A stretch of DNA of 64,000 nucleotides from Blastobasis lacticolella (GCA_905147135.1 LR990067.1:8060001-8124000), one strand, 5' to 3'. Positions 46,133 to 58,555 are shown, counted from the first letter of the stretch. Program-made: numbers and translations. The notes: generated by a model not told the origin, from the sequence alone.

Positions 46133-46765
46133 AGACAGTGTCCGAAAAATGAAACGAAAATGAAAAAAGTATTTATTGAATTAGGATTACGATAATTTAT
46201 CTCTTTTAAAACGTCAAAAATCTAATGGAAAGCAAAGAGAAAATTAAGCGAGCTTCTCCGGGTAGGGGGCGAAACATTGGTGAGCGGAACGATGAAACGT
46301 GACAGCTCGTAGCCAGGTTGGCAAGCAACGCGCAAATTTCTGTAGAAATATCATTACTATCCGATAGAAGATCCTACATTTCATCGTTGCGATGTTTCTT
46401 CAGAGAATTACACCCCAGGGCCGGAGCACACCCACCCCACGCCGACAACGGCCGGACCGTGCCTAACGACAACAGACAAAGCCGGGCAGCGCCCGACAAA
46501 GCCGGGCAGAGCCTTATTGCGCTCAATATTTTATAAATTATACTTAAGAATTGGGGTTACGGGTTCGTACCCCAATGCCGTCATGTACCAATAACTCTTT
46601 TCTGAGTTTCGTACATTAGTTGAACTCCAAGCAATGCTCTTACGGAGACGGAAAACATCGTGATGAAACCTGCATTACTACTACATTCAATGAGTAACTC
46701 TTGTTAACAGGGTCACTGAGGTCAGATGGCAGTCGCTCCATTGTAATTACCTGATCAGTCAAATC

Positions 46766-46930
46766 CATAGGCGTAGGAAGGGGTGGAGCCGGGTGGGCCG
46801 TGCCCACCCCAGAATGGTCTGGTGCCCACCCCAGGATGGGGTGCTCACTGGCTGTACATTGGCGATTGACTCTGCTTCAGCGGCCACCTCAGGGGCCAGG
46901 CCCTGGAAAATAGCCTTAGATACGCCATTG
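46766..46930. mobile_element. hAT MITE (CATAGGCGTAGG family), copy 2
   Basis: 165 bp, ends CATAGGCGTAGGAAGG and GATACGCCATTG, with exact 8-bp duplication GTCAAATC (46758-46765, 46931-46938) inside the SINE-B of unit A. The apparent open frames on both strands here are chance. Confidence 0.87.
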
Positions 46931-47769
46931 GTCAAATCCTGGATCATGGAGAGCACAACCGAGACATTAAAACCAAGATGATTTTGTTTAGTTTGACTTG
47001 TGTTGTTTTGATCGTGTGAAATAACACACATCCAGTGTAGTTCCCGCGCCATAACCGTATTTTTTAAAGAAAATATCTTTACGCGAACGAAGTCACGGGC
47101 AAAAGATACCTGTAGCTAACTTCGACAGCCAATTTTAAGAACAGCCTACCGTACCTACAGTACAATTGAGCAAATCGTCGTCCAATTGCCTCAGAATTAA
47201 ATTAGCGGCCATTTCGAGTAATTCAAAGTCAACAAGCTTGTTTCGTGCCAGCTAATTTACTACAATGACTACTTGTGAGTGTGTATTGTATACTACAGTC
47301 AGCTGCAGCTGCAATGTATGGTTCTCTCTGCAGCTGACTGTACTAGCGACTTGCCCCGGCTTCGAACAGGTTTTCTGGCTTTTCTTTACTATGATTATAA
47401 TATATATGTATCAGTATCACTACATATTAAAAAACAAAGTCTCACCTAGCGTTTGTCTATCTATTCGCGATAAACTCAAAAACTACTGAACGGATTTTTA
47501 TGCGGTTTTCAACAATAGACTGATTCGTGAGAAAGAATTAGGAGTATAATTTGTTAAGGTGCGCTAGTGCCCGTCACAAGTAACTTGGGTACCTCTAATC
47601 TAATATCTATCTAATATTAATCTTGATTAAATATTGTTTAAGAATGTTATGGACAATGATCAGAGAAAGTTTAATTGAGATATGGAGTAAGAAACATAAT
47701 TTTTTTATCACAAATATTAGTTAACTGTCCCAAAAAATGTCTTTATTTTTTTTAGTTATACTAGTCAGT

Positions 47770-48010
47770 CATTTAAGCGCTATCTCACTTGTTGGTAAGT
47801 GATGATTCAGTTGGAGATGAAGCATGCCTGTCTAGTAAAAGCCTATTTACTCTAGCCTTGAAGGCATCCAGATTATAACGATCAGGGCCTTAGCCGTACG
47901 CAGTGCAGTATATTAAAGGTTGAACCAATGCGGCACGTGCAGATAGCTGGAACATCCACGATATAAGCAGGAAGCATTCGCCCGATGGCGGAAAGGGGCC
48001 GGCGGATGAT
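47770..48010 (-). pseudogene. LINE family 1 3' fragment, unit A
   Basis: Reverse reading gives CRIGSTFNIL, YIVDVPAI and the LDAFKARVN region. Relative to the unit B copy it has lost about 40 bp (the AKEWNTLPASV segment). Confidence 0.75.
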
Positions 48011-48179
48011 GGATGTTTGTTCTGGAGCACGGAAGAAGAATAAGTTCCGCGGAATTGCGGAGAAGCTGCGTGAAATACTCCCTATGAGTCTGTTGTGCGT
48101 TATGGGATCATGATAAATGGATTTAATTGATTCTGGTACATTGCGTGCGATTTGGGTCTTGACCGGTAATAAGCACATC

Positions 48180-48570
48180 ATCATCATTGGCCGTAGACAT
48201 CTATTATAGATGACTTAAACATCGCCAGACTTTGACTGTTAATGGTACGGCACTGTCTCTGATGGCTGTAGAAGTGTAGAGGCCAACAAGGGAAAGACAG
48301 ATTCGATCACACAATGAACAGACAAGAGGATTCGCCGTCTATGGTAAGAGATTGTCTGCGCGTTGGTGTCGTTTCGCGCGCTTGTCGAGTCGATCGACTA
48401 GATCTTTACACCAGGCATTCTCGTAAATGGTCACACCGTCAGTGATAGTCTTCCGCCAAACAGGGCCGTCGACAGCTAGGCTCTCCCAGCTATTACAATT
48501 GATATTAAATGTGATCATGTCACGCTTTACGCTGTCTGACACCGACTGACGGATATTACCCTACCAATAT
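48180..48570 (-). pseudogene. RTE-like LINE C-terminal fragment, unit A
   Basis: Minus-strand frame SDSVKRDMITFNINCNSWES, LAVDGPVWRKTI, DRLDKRAKRHQRAD. The VKRDM...W...A.DR..WR pattern is the usual end of RTE-type non-LTR proteins. Identical protein at 54174-54377. Confidence 0.65.
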
Positions 48571-50310
48571 ACTTATACAAAACCGATTAAGCACCCTTTT
48601 TTTAATGTTGATTGTGCCCAAAATACTAATAATAACATATCCATAAAACTATAGTAGACTAACTAAAGAAAACATCTTAAAACAAGTAATCAAAGATATT
48701 ATGAATATTTTTCCCCTATTTGTGTATTTTCTATACATAGTATAAAACAAAGTCGCTTCCCGCCGTCTGTCCCTATGTACCCATGTAAATTTAGTATATA
48801 TTTTTGACGTATATTTACTGTGTATCCGACTGTAATTGTATTAATTTATGGGTTTTTAATGCCTGAAATAAAACTTTATTATTATTTTATTATTATTATT
48901 ATGTACACTTAATTCTTTTAAACCACGCAACGGATTGCGGTTTTCAACAATAGATAGAGAGATTCAAGAAAAAAAGGGTAGATAGGCGCAAAGTAAGTGT
49001 ACGCGAACGAAGTCGCGGCTGGTCCACTAGTACATAATTAATTCTAAAGCTTTTTCCCCACAAGCTTACACTTCCTGCAAGTGGAATATGACCGGTGCAA
49101 TAAAACCTTAAGCTGTGCATTCTAATAACTACATGTTGCCTGTATTTACTTTATACCCGTAATGTGAGGCCGCTTTTTCTTCAACGAGTTCAAGTTCAAA
49201 TGACTAGTTTTTTTTCTATTTGAAAATTTTAGAGTGTAGTATTGCCCATACTATAGACTGACGTGTAACTTAGTTATCAATAAAGAATTTGTATTTGTAT
49301 AGCTGCTATGTTATGCCTATACTAATGCTCACAGAATAAAGTAAATTTTTGCACCACGCCTTTTGGAAAGCGGAGCGGGCGATAATAAAAGTGATACAAA
49401 AATAGACCTTATACTGTGACCATACATTCCATTTTGATCTGCTCTCTGATGACTTAGGTTCCTGGATTAAGCTAAGGTGTAATCGGTCCCTATTTTCTCA
49501 AGGTAATTGCAAAAAACATTCAGAAACAAAGAATTTAGCACACTCTCACAAAAAACAACGCTACATTTGACACAGGTATGCGAACGGCTGTAATTTCCCA
49601 CAGTTGTTTGGCTGTAAACTTCGACTCTGACCTGTGGCTTCACATAGTTACTATAAATCCTACAATTACATCTACAATGCATATTTATCATCATCATCTA
49701 GTTTCGACACAGGTTTCGGCTTTTTTCTCATAGAAAATATTCAATAGGCTAATTATGTAACCCTGTTGCCAACAATTCTCTGACTTCAATGATCGAAATT
49801 GTTACTGTTGCGATTCCGTATCATTGATTTAATGGGTTCACTTGCTAACAAAGTTCCATTGCAATAAACTGAAACGATTATATCGATCATACGTAATCGC
49901 AAGAGTAACAATTTTAGTAATTGAAATCAGAGCATTGTTGGCAACAAGGTCTACAGGTAGTAGGTATTTGACTGCCATCTCACCTGATGTTAAGTGCAGA
50001 TGCACTCTACGATGGTGCTCCTTGTCTATTAAATACCTATTCATTCTTATCTTTAAGAGACCAAAGTTTTAGCGCGTCGTATTACAGGGAGTACACCGAG
50101 GTACCGGGTTCGAACCCCAATGCCGTCATGTACCAATAACTCTTTTCTGAGTTTCATACATTAGTTGAACTCCAAGCAATGCTCTTTCGGAGACGGAAAA
50201 CATCGTGATGAAACCTGCATTACTACTACATTCAATGAGTAACTCCTGTTAACAAGGTCACAGTGGTCAGATGGCAGTCGCTCCATTGTAATTACCTGAT
50301 CAGTCAAATC

Positions 50311-50479
50311 CATAGGCGTAGGAAGGGGTGGAGCCGGGTGGGCCGTGCCCACCCCAAAATGGTCTGGTACCCACCCCAGGATGGGGTGCTCACTGGCTGT
50401 ACATTGGCGATTGACTCTGCTTCAGCAGCCACCTCAGGGGCCAGGCCCCCCTGGAAAACAGCCCTAGATACGCCAATTG
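50311..50479. mobile_element. hAT MITE (CATAGGCGTAGG family), copy 3 (duplicate of copy 2)
   Basis: Same site, orientation and flanks as copy 2, so it was carried along by the tandem duplication rather than inserted separately. Right junction reads CGCCAATTGTCAAATCC, with one base change in the duplicated flank. Confidence 0.85.
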
Positions 50480-51218
50480 TCAAATCCTGGATCATGGAGA
50501 GCACGACCGGGACATTAAAACCAAGATGATTTTGTTTAATTTTGTTATATTGACTTGTCTTGTTTTGATCGTGTGAAATAACACACATCTAGTGTAGTTC
50601 AAGCGCCATAACTGTATTTTTAAAGAAAATATCTTTACGAAACGAAGTCACAGGCAATAGATACCTGTTGCTAACTTCGACAGCCAATTTTAAGAACAGC
50701 CTACCGTACCTACAGTACAATTGAGCAAATCGTCGTCCAATTGCCTCAAAATTAAATTAGCGGCCATTTCGAGTAATTCAAAGTCAACAAGCTTGTTTCG
50801 TGCCAGCTAATTTACTACAATGACTACGTGTGAGTGTGTATTGTATAGTACAGTCAGCTGCAATGTATGGTTCTCTCTGCAGCTGACTGTACTAGCGACT
50901 TGCCCCGGCTTCGAACAGGTTTTCTGGCTTTTCTTTACTATGATTATAATATATATGTATCAGTATCACTACATATTAAAAAACAAAGTCTCACCTAGCG
51001 TTTTTCTATCTATTCGCGGTAAACTCAAAAACTACTGAACGGATTTTTATACGGTTTTCAACAATAGACTGATTCGTGAGAAAGAATTAGGAGTATAATT
51101 TGTTAAGGTGCGCTAGTGCCCGTCACAAGTAACTTGGGTACCCATTAATCTTGATTAAATTTTTTTTTTATGTTATACGGCAGACAAACAGGCAAGCGGG
51201 CCACCTGATGGAAAGTGG

Positions 51219-51481
51219 TCACCGCCGCCTATGGACATCAGCAACACCAGGGGAGTCACTGATGCGTTGCCCGCCTCTGAAGAGACCTCTAATATACCTC
51301 TTGAACGATCCCATGTCATAGTCCAAAGGAAACACTGTGGCTGGGAGCTCATTCCACATCCGAATCGTACGAGCGAGAAACGTTCTTTCGAACCATCGCG
51401 TCGTGACCAACAGAGGGTCTACGAAGTGAGGATGAGTACCAAGCCCACGGCGGGTGGTGGAATTGTGCTGTGGGCACCAGA
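51219..51481 (-). pseudogene. LINE family 2 C-terminal coding fragment, downstream of the MITE
   Basis: Continues the coding region interrupted by the MITE. It reads HRRGLGTHPHFVDPL, then ARTIRMWNELPATVFPLDYD, then GGQRISDSPGVADVHRRR and stop. The RMWNELP segment is the typical end of these lepidopteran non-LTR proteins. The 3' tail runs to the T run at 51160. Confidence 0.82.
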
Positions 51482-51657
51482 GGGCCTATCGGCTATCTCA
51501 GTGGACAACTGAATTTGACATAAAAAAATCTGACACTACTCTAATTTGGTACTAATTTGGTAGACGCTATTGCCAGTTTTCAACGTAGATGACGTGGTGT
51601 AGAATTATCTAGTGTCAAATACAGTTGTCAACTGAGTTAGGCAATAGCCCCGCAGAT
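51482..51657. mobile_element. MITE family C, copy inside LINE family 2
   Basis: Foldback element of about 175 bp. Terminal repeats read GGGCCTATCGGCTATCTCAG on one end and, reverse-complemented, GGGCTATTGGCTAACTCAG-like on the other, followed by GACAACTG on both sides. Other copies are at 27484-27662 and 11285-11462. This copy has a small internal duplication (about 11 bp, AATTTGGTACT) missing from the 27.5-kb copy. Confidence 0.75.
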
Positions 51658-53429
51658 CGAAAAGTTCCTCGGAACACTCCCCATTGTACAGCCGATAGAA
51701 CACACACAGGGAGCCAAAGTCCCTTCGGTTTGCCAGTGGTTCCAACTTGCGTGTTAGTATGGGATCATCGACAATTCGTACAGCGCGTCTCTGTACGGAG
51801 TCTAGAGGATTAAGCAGGTCGGCAGTTTCGCCGGCCCAAAGATGGGAACAATACTCCATATGTGGCCGCACTTGTGCCTTGTGCAGCAGCAGGCGCTGCC
51901 CCGGGGTGAAGTATCGCTTGGACCGGTTAAGCACTCCAAGCTTTTTCGAAGCTAGTTTGGCCTTGCCTTCCAGATGACTCCGGAATCGCACGCTATCCGA
52001 TATGTCGACACCGAGGATCCCAATACTTTTTGAGATGGAAAGGGGTGTTCCTTGAAACTGCGGCACTATGTCAAAGGGATCTTTTTTGGCGGAAAATGCG
52101 CAGACCTGTGTCTTCAAGGGGTTGAATTGGACTAGGTTTAGTCTGCCCCACTGAGCAACTTGCTCCAAGGAATGTTCGATATTCGACACAAGTCTAATTC
52201 GGCTCTCCGACACCTCGGAACGAGGGACATTCGCTCGGCCAGTATAACTAACATCTCCCGTACTGTCATCCGCATAACAATGAATACTGGGGATATTCAG
52301 CATATCATTGATATGCAGAAGAAACAGCGTGGGAGATAGTACTGAACCTTGGGGTACTCCAGCATTTATAGTCTTGGTATCGGAGCAGCATCCATCGACA
52401 ACGACTTGGATGCTCCGTCCAGACAGGAAGCTGGATACCCAATTGCAGAGCCCCTCGGGGATACCGTACTTCGGGAGTTTTGATAGAAGTGCCCTGTGCC
52501 AGACCCGATCAAATGCCTTGGCTATGTCAAGACTGACAGCCAGAGCCTCCCCCTTGCTCTCGACGGCCTCAGCCCACCGGTGCGTTAGGTACACCAGAAG
52601 GTCACCAGCTGAGCGACCATGGCGAAAGCCATATTGACGGTCACTAATCAGCTGGTGGTCCTCTAGGTATCCGAGGAGCTGGATATTGATAACCCGCTCC
52701 ATCACCTTAGAGAGCAAGGAGGTTACCGCTATAGGCCTGTAATTTGATGGGTCTAAATTATCACCCTTCTTGGGTATCGGATGCACAAGGGCTAGCTTCC
52801 ACGAAGACGGCACCGTTCCAGAGGTATAGGAAAGCTCGAATAAGCGCATTAGCACGGGAGACAACTCGGGAGCACATTTTTTTAGAACAATAGCCGGAAT
52901 GCCGTCAGGACCACTGGACTTCCGGATGTCTAGGGAGAGAAGCACACGTCTTATAATTTTTTGGGTGAAACGAACTTCGGGCATGCTGCCCTCACACTGC
53001 GAGATGGTAGGCGGTGCAGCTCCCCCATCATCCAGATTTGAGTTTTTGGCAAAGAGATTACCCAAGAGATCGGCTTTCTCCTTTGCCGTGTGGGCCAATA
53101 GGTCATCCGGCTTGCGCAAAGGTGGAAAAGAAGTCCGACAAAAGTTCCCCTCAACAGCTTTGGAGAGAGACCAAAAAGCACGACTCCCAGATGGGTAGCT
53201 GATTAGTCTCTCCCCAATTCCACCAATAAACTTGAATTTTGCTTCAGCCATTATCCTCTTTGTAGACCTCGATACAGCATTATACTTTTTCCTCAAATTG
53301 TGGGTGTTAGGGTCCTTGTGGGCCCGAGCCATTGTCCAGGCACGAAAAGCATCCCGCTTGAGGCGAGTTGCCTCAGCACTAGGCCTGTCGTACCAGGGCT
53401 GGCTCTTGCCGCCGAGGCGGACTACAGAG
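51658..53429 (-). pseudogene. LINE family 2 reverse transcriptase, 5' truncated
   Basis: An open frame of about 590 codons lacking the endonuclease. RT motifs are intact: HPIPKKG, NYRPIAVTS, YGFRHGRS, SLDIAKAFD (motif A with Asp), AGVPQGSVL and CYADDS (motif C). The thumb and C-terminal regions follow (AQVRPHMEYCSHLWAG). The frame breaks after NGECSEELFDL where the MITE lies. An in-frame start is not meaningful: the first about 15 codons (to 53470) are host flank. It resembles family 1 in overall order but is a distinct family. Confidence 0.88.
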
Positions 53430-53579
53430 GATTGAATATTGTTTCTAAAACAACAATTAGTTATGGACAACGATCAGAGAACGTTTAATGGAGATATGGA
53501 GTAAGAAACATATTCATTTATTACTAATTTTGTAAATATCTGTACCGAAGAATGTCTTTATTTTTTAGACTTGCCAGGC

Positions 53580-53845
53580 ATTTAACCGCTATCTCACTTG
53601 TTGGTAAGTGATGATTCAGTTGGAAAATGGAGCATGCCTGTCTAGGAACAGCCTATTCACTCTAGCCTTGAAGGCGTCCAGATTATAACGATCAGGGATC
53701 ACACTCGCAGGCAACGTATTCCATTCCTTAGCCGTACGCAGTATAAAAGTTGAACCAATGCGGCTCGTGCGGATAGCTGGAACATCCACGATATAAGCAG
53801 GAAGCATTCGCCCGATGGCGGAAAGGGGCCGGCGGATGATGGATG
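53580..53845 (-). pseudogene. LINE family 1 3' fragment, unit B
   Basis: Reads YIVDVPAIRTSRIGSTFILR, TAKEWNTLPASVIPDRYN, LDAFKARVNRLFLDRHA. More complete than its unit A partner at 47770. Confidence 0.78.
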
Positions 53846-54009
53846 TTTGTTCTGGAGCACGGAAGAAGAATAAGTTCCGCGGAATTGCGGAGAAGCTGCG
53901 TGAAATACTCCCTATGAGTCAGTTGTGCGTTCTAGGATCATGATAAATGCACAGGATTTAATTGTTTCTGGTACATTGCGTGCGATTTGGGTCTTGACCG
54001 GTAATAAGC

Positions 54010-54405
54010 ACATCATCATCATTGGCCGTAGACATCTATTATAGATGACTTAAACATCGTCATACTTTGACTGTTAATGGTACGGCACTGTCTCTGATGG
54101 CTGTAGAAGTGTAGAGGCCAACAAGGGAAAGACAGATTCGATCACACAATGAACAGACAAGAGGATTCGCCGTCTATGGTAAGAGATTGTCAGCGCGTTG
54201 GTGTCGTTTCGCGCGTTTGTCGAGTCGATCGACTAGATCTTTACACCAGGCGTTCTCGTAAATGGTCACACCGTCAGTGATAGTCTTCCGCCAAACAGGG
54301 CCGTCGACAGCTAGGCTCTCCCAGCTATTACAATTGATATTAAATGTGATCATGTCACGCTTTACGCTGTCTGACACCGACTGACGGATATTACCCTACC
54401 AATAT
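54010..54405 (-). pseudogene. RTE-like LINE C-terminal fragment, unit B
   Basis: Duplicate of the 48180-48570 fragment; the 67-codon frame is unchanged in protein, with only a few base differences. Confidence 0.65.
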
Positions 54406-56515
54406 ATACAAAACCGATTAAGCACCCTTTTTTTAATGTTGATTGTGCCCAAAATACTAATAATAACATATCCATAAAACTATAGTAGACTAACTAAAGA
54501 AAACATCTTAAAACAAGTAATCAAAGATATTATGAATATTTTTGATAATATTAGCGTTTTTCCTTGGGTGTTCGGCAATACCCTTTCTTCCCCTATTTGT
54601 GTATTTTCTATACATAGTATAAAACAAAGTCGCTTCCCGCCGTCTGTCCCTATGTACGCTTAGATCTTTTAAACCACGCAACGGATTGCGGTTTTCAACA
54701 ATAGATAGAGAGATTCAAGAAAAAAAGGGTAGATAGGCGCAAAGTAAGTGTACGCGAACGAAGTCGCGGCTGGTCCACTAGTACATAATAAATCCAAGAG
54801 CTTTTTCCCCACAAGCTTCCACTTCCTGCAAGTGGAAACTGCCCGGTGCAATAAAACCTTAAGCTGTGCATTCTAATAACTACATGTTGCCTGTATTTAC
54901 TTTATACCCGTAATGTGAGACCGCTTTTTCTTCAACGAGATCAAGTTCATTTTGCAAGATTTTTTGTTTGAAGTTTTTAGAGAGTAGGTATTTTAGTAGA
55001 TACCAAGTCGTTCTAGCTAGTCTTACAGGCATACGAAATAAATCACAGTGAAATTACCTATTGGCTATGCAGGTCAGTATCTTAAAAAGTCAATTTAGAG
55101 GAACGTAATTTTCTGGATTTGTCATTTTCGCCAGGTCAATTGAGGGACGTCGTTTTCTGGTTTAGTCATCTATAAACATTGTGACAGCTTTATTAAGTAC
55201 TTCTTTTAAAGCGATCCTTATGAAAGTTTGCACACACAATAAACCACAGCGAAATGCCTATACCTATACTCAGAGATGAAATTCAAGACGAAAGTGTCAA
55301 CAAATTGCCAATATAAAAAATTTATCCAAGGAGTGGATTATTACTATAATTTTTTTTTTTAATTTCAACGTTGTTCCCCACTAAATTGAATTTGTTAACT
55401 CTGTTTAGAACAACGGGGCCTCCTGACATAAGTAAACCCTTACTTAAAAGGAGACCCCTACAATTAATAAAATTGTGATTGTAAATTTAGTTGATGGAAT
55501 ATTTACAATTATTTAAATATTTATAAAAATTATCACATTAATTATGTGAATAATCACACAAAATCGTATGAATATTAAAAAAAAACCATAATTTTAAATA
55601 CTTAATCTACCATGAACAAGGGGTATTTACAGGGCAATAAAAATTCCCGTGGTTTAGGTTCCATATAACACAGACCTACACCTAAAGCCGTAACATATAA
55701 TTTGCAGCGAATAGTAGTTCGCTGATTATGAAAGGTGACATAGAATCGATAGTTCCAGCTAGTTAGTTTGGAGTGCATACCTGTCGACAAATACGGGCTT
55801 TGTCTGTTCTATCTAACAGTTCCATCCGATGCTTTCTGTGTGTTTAACCTACTTGGGTATTCCATTTTGATCTGTTCTCTGATGACTTAGGTTGCTGGAT
55901 TAAGCTAAGGTGTAATCGGTCCCTAATTTCTCAAGGTAATTGCAAAAAACATTCAGAAACAAAGAATTTAGCACACTCTCACTAAAAACAACGCTTCATT
56001 TGACACCAGCATGCGAACGGCTGTAATTTCCCACAGTTGTTTGGCTGTAAACTTCGACTCTGACCTGTGGCTTCACATAGTTACTATAAAACCTACAATC
56101 ACATCTACAATGCATATTTATCATCATCATCTAGTTTCGACACAGATTTCGGCTTTTTTCTCATAGAAAATATTCAATAGACTAATTATGTAACCCTGTT
56201 GCCAACAATTCTCTGACTTCAATGATCGAAATTGTTACTGTTGCGATTCCGTATCATTGATTTAATGGGTTCAGTTGCTGACAAAGTTCCATTGCAATAA
56301 ACTGAAACGATTATATCGATCATACGTAATCGCAAGAGTAACAATTTTAGTCATTGAAATCAGAGCATTGTTGGCAACAAGGTCTACAGGTATTTGACTG
56401 CCATCTCACCTGATGTTAAGTGCAGATGCACTCTACGATGGTGCTCCCTGTCTATCAAATACCTATTCATTCTTGTCTTAAGAGACCAAAGTTTTAGCGC
56501 GTCGTATTACAGGGA

Positions 56516-56935
56516 GCGTCGATGGCCTAATGGTTAAGGGGTCCGCCTCGTACACAGAGGTACTGGGTTCGAACCCCAGTGCTGCTATGTACCAATGATT
56601 TTTCTGAGTTATGTACATTAGTTGAACACTAACCGATGCTGAGGGCAAAACACCGTGATGACTGAATGTGTCACCATGATCCAATCTAAATAGGTTCCCC
56701 TGTTAACAATGTCAGCAGCGGCACCGCCGATCTCCAATGATGATCCCACCCGTCTGGAATGACGTCACAAAATGCATTTCGGATATTCTGTGACGTCATT
56801 CCGGAAGGTCGTATCATGCGATTGGAGATGGCGTACCGTTACAGATTACATTCAGTGGAACAAATTCCAACCATGATGAAGGCGGATCCTGGGTCCTCAC
56901 GCGCGAGACCACAACCGGGATTAATGCCAAGATAG
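56516..56935 (+). mobile_element. SINE-B copy with tRNA-like head, interrupted
   Basis: Head about 56516-56588 has an A-box-like GATGGCCTAATGGTTAAGG and a B-box GGTTCGAACCCC, so RNA polymerase III could in principle start here. The body has the family words GTACATTAGTTGAACACTAACC and ATGATCCAATCT. The tail is split by a small foldback (about 56710-56835) whose arms contain TGACGTCA, and resumes with ACCATGATGAAGGCGGATCC. Confidence 0.72.
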
Positions 56936-57234
56936 CCAGTAAGTTGTCCGAGTGGCAAGAAATCGAACTAACTTTAATACTCGTATTTCGTATTCAGACG
57001 AAGTGTGTCCGTATGTAGGAAGCGCCCCCATTGCAATGTCAACAAACTTGAGGCATTGTGTCTAGATCTGTATTTTTACTCACTAGGATCGGAAGCTTAT
57101 CGCTCTCAGAATGTTGTCCATTTGTGGTTTGCGTGTAGGAAATAAACACTTTGGAATCGCTGGCACTCCAAGGTGAGAGGATATGCATCATTCTCACCTG
57201 ACATTACTAACGCATAGCTTTTGCCTGCGACTTC

Positions 57235-57510
57235 ATCGCGCGATACGTCATCACAGCCCATAGAAGTCCACTGCAGGGCTTAGGGCCTCTCCCACGAGAG
57301 GAGAGGTCATTGCCGTAATCTCCACGCTTGGCAGGCGGGTTGGAGACCGCAGTGTTATAAATATAACAATGGAAAATGCTGCTGCCCATTTTCCAACCTA
57401 CGGAGACTCAAGATCTTTTGCCTCGAAAACTTCAGTCGCCTTATATGACACCCACGAGTGTTAAGGGGTTGGTGCTATTCTACTCTGCCGGACACCACAC
57501 GGCCACTAGC
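57235..57510 (-). repeat. Repeat E copy
   Basis: AAGTCCACTGCAGGGCTTAG, CTTGGCAGGCGGGTTGGAG, GTGCTATTCTACTCTGCCG. The preceding TCGCGCGATACGTCATC belongs to another interspersed repeat. Confidence 0.65.
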
Positions 57511-57811
57511 ACCAAACTTTGTATGATTATAGTTAGCACTGTACTAAAGTACGACAAATACTAAAAACCGGGCAAGGGTGAGCCGGAGTCGCTACAAGAT
57601 TTCGAATATAAGAATTTGACGAATTACAATCTTGCTCTGGTATTAAAATCTTGTTGTTAGTAATGGTACGGAACCCTTTTGTATGCGAGTTCGACTCATA
57701 ATTGGCCGGTTTTTTAGTTATCTTAGGTTCGTTTAGTTTAATGGTGGTTCAGTGGAGTTCATTCATTTTTATCGTTTTTGTACCTTCCATTAGTTGCGAC
57801 TCACAACGCGA

Positions 57812-58165
57812 GCGTCGGTGGCCGAGCGGTTAACGTATCCGACTCGCAAGCGAGAGGTACCGGGCTCGAGTCCTACTGCAGCCATGTACCAATGACTCTT
57901 ATCTGAGTTATGTACATTAGTTGAACGCTAACCGATGCTCTAACGGTGAGGAAAAAAACACCGTGATGGAACCTGCACATTTATGAGACTCAATGTGTAA
58001 CCATGATCCAATCTGGTCAGGATCCCCTGGTAGCAGGGTCACGGAGGTCAGATGGCAGTCGCTCCACTGTAATTATCTAATCTGCCAAATCCTGGTTCAT
58101 GGTCAAAACGGCCCTGGGCCCTTGTGCGCGAGAACACAACCAGGACATTAACGCCAAGATGGTTT
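57812..58165 (+). mobile_element. SINE-B, essentially complete copy
   Basis: The most complete member here. The tRNA-like head GTCGGTGGCCGAGCGGTTAA with B-box-like GGGCTCGAGTCC is followed by the body (GTACCAATGACTC, CACCGTGATGGAACCTGC), the middle GTCAGATGGCAGTCGCTCC, and the end GACATTAACGCCAAGATGG. The head resembles Ser/Leu-type tRNAs with a long variable arm. Not a working tRNA gene: the acceptor stem is not paired and SINE body follows directly. Confidence 0.82.
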
Positions 58166-58555
58166 TTATTTATTTTAGTTGGACTCGCAACACTTTAGAG
58201 CAGTATGTATGGTAAGGCTATTAAGTTTACATAGTTATTGATAGTGTTTTAATCTGTTTGTGAATAATGCAATAGTGCCCGCTCTATTTCCTAAGACATA
58301 AAGATCAGATTAGATCTGATAATGTACCGACCCACATTTTTCTAACGCTTACTCATTCTACGGTCTTGCCTTATAAGTTTTGATCGTTTCTTTATAGTGG
58401 TGTTAATTGTAAGAATATATCGTTAGTTATATGTTGAATGGTTTTAAAACAGAAAGTAATTATAGAAAATTTCTTACCTTTTACTAAAAATAATTACTTC
58501 TTTTGGCTCGAAATTTTAAAAGCTGATTCTCCATTGTTAATACATAGGTATAAAT

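Larger units (their letters stand above)
46553..50096. repeat. Tandem segmental duplication, unit A
   Basis: About 3.5 kb that aligns over most of its length with 50097-56510, apart from defined gaps. It begins with a SINE-B copy lacking its tRNA head and carrying a hAT MITE. It contains a GC/CAGCTG inverted pair (CAGTCAGCTGCA ... TGCAGCTGACTG at about 47295-47341), LINE-1 3' sequence (47770-48010), an RTE-like fragment (48180-48570) and a MITE (49325-49480). Unit A has about 145 bp (48783-48903, ending in TTATTA repeats) that unit B lacks. Confidence 0.88.
51160..53429 (-). mobile_element. 5'-truncated non-LTR retrotransposon (LINE family 2), split by a MITE
   Basis: Begins with a T run (the element's A tail, 51160-51169) and ends inside RT-upstream coding sequence at about 53429. 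It is flanked by a 7-bp imperfect target duplication: GATTAAA at 51153-51159 and GATTGAA at 53430-53436. The homologous site in the other unit of the tandem duplication (about 47614-47650) is uninterrupted, which confirms the insertion. A MITE of about 175 bp (51482-51657) interrupts its 3' coding part. Confidence 0.88.
50097..56510. repeat. Tandem segmental duplication, unit B, with LINE insertion
   Basis: Matches unit A collinearly in blocks 50097-51159, 53437-54950 and 55856-56510. Differences: the 2.27-kb LINE family 2 insertion; about 45 bp at 54544-54590 missing from A; and about 900 bp (54955-55855) in place of about 250 bp in A. The unit ends at another SINE-B copy (from 56516), so SINEs sit at all three boundaries. 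Confidence 0.88.

Noticed and set aside
46759..47052. Open frames of about 60-97 codons over the GC-rich MITE (also at 50263-50588)
   Set aside because: They lie across SINE-B plus hAT MITE and recur in the duplicate; no coding features.
57812..57885. Possible Ser/Leu tRNA gene
   Set aside because: SINE-B head: same body follows as in many other copies and no proper acceptor stem.
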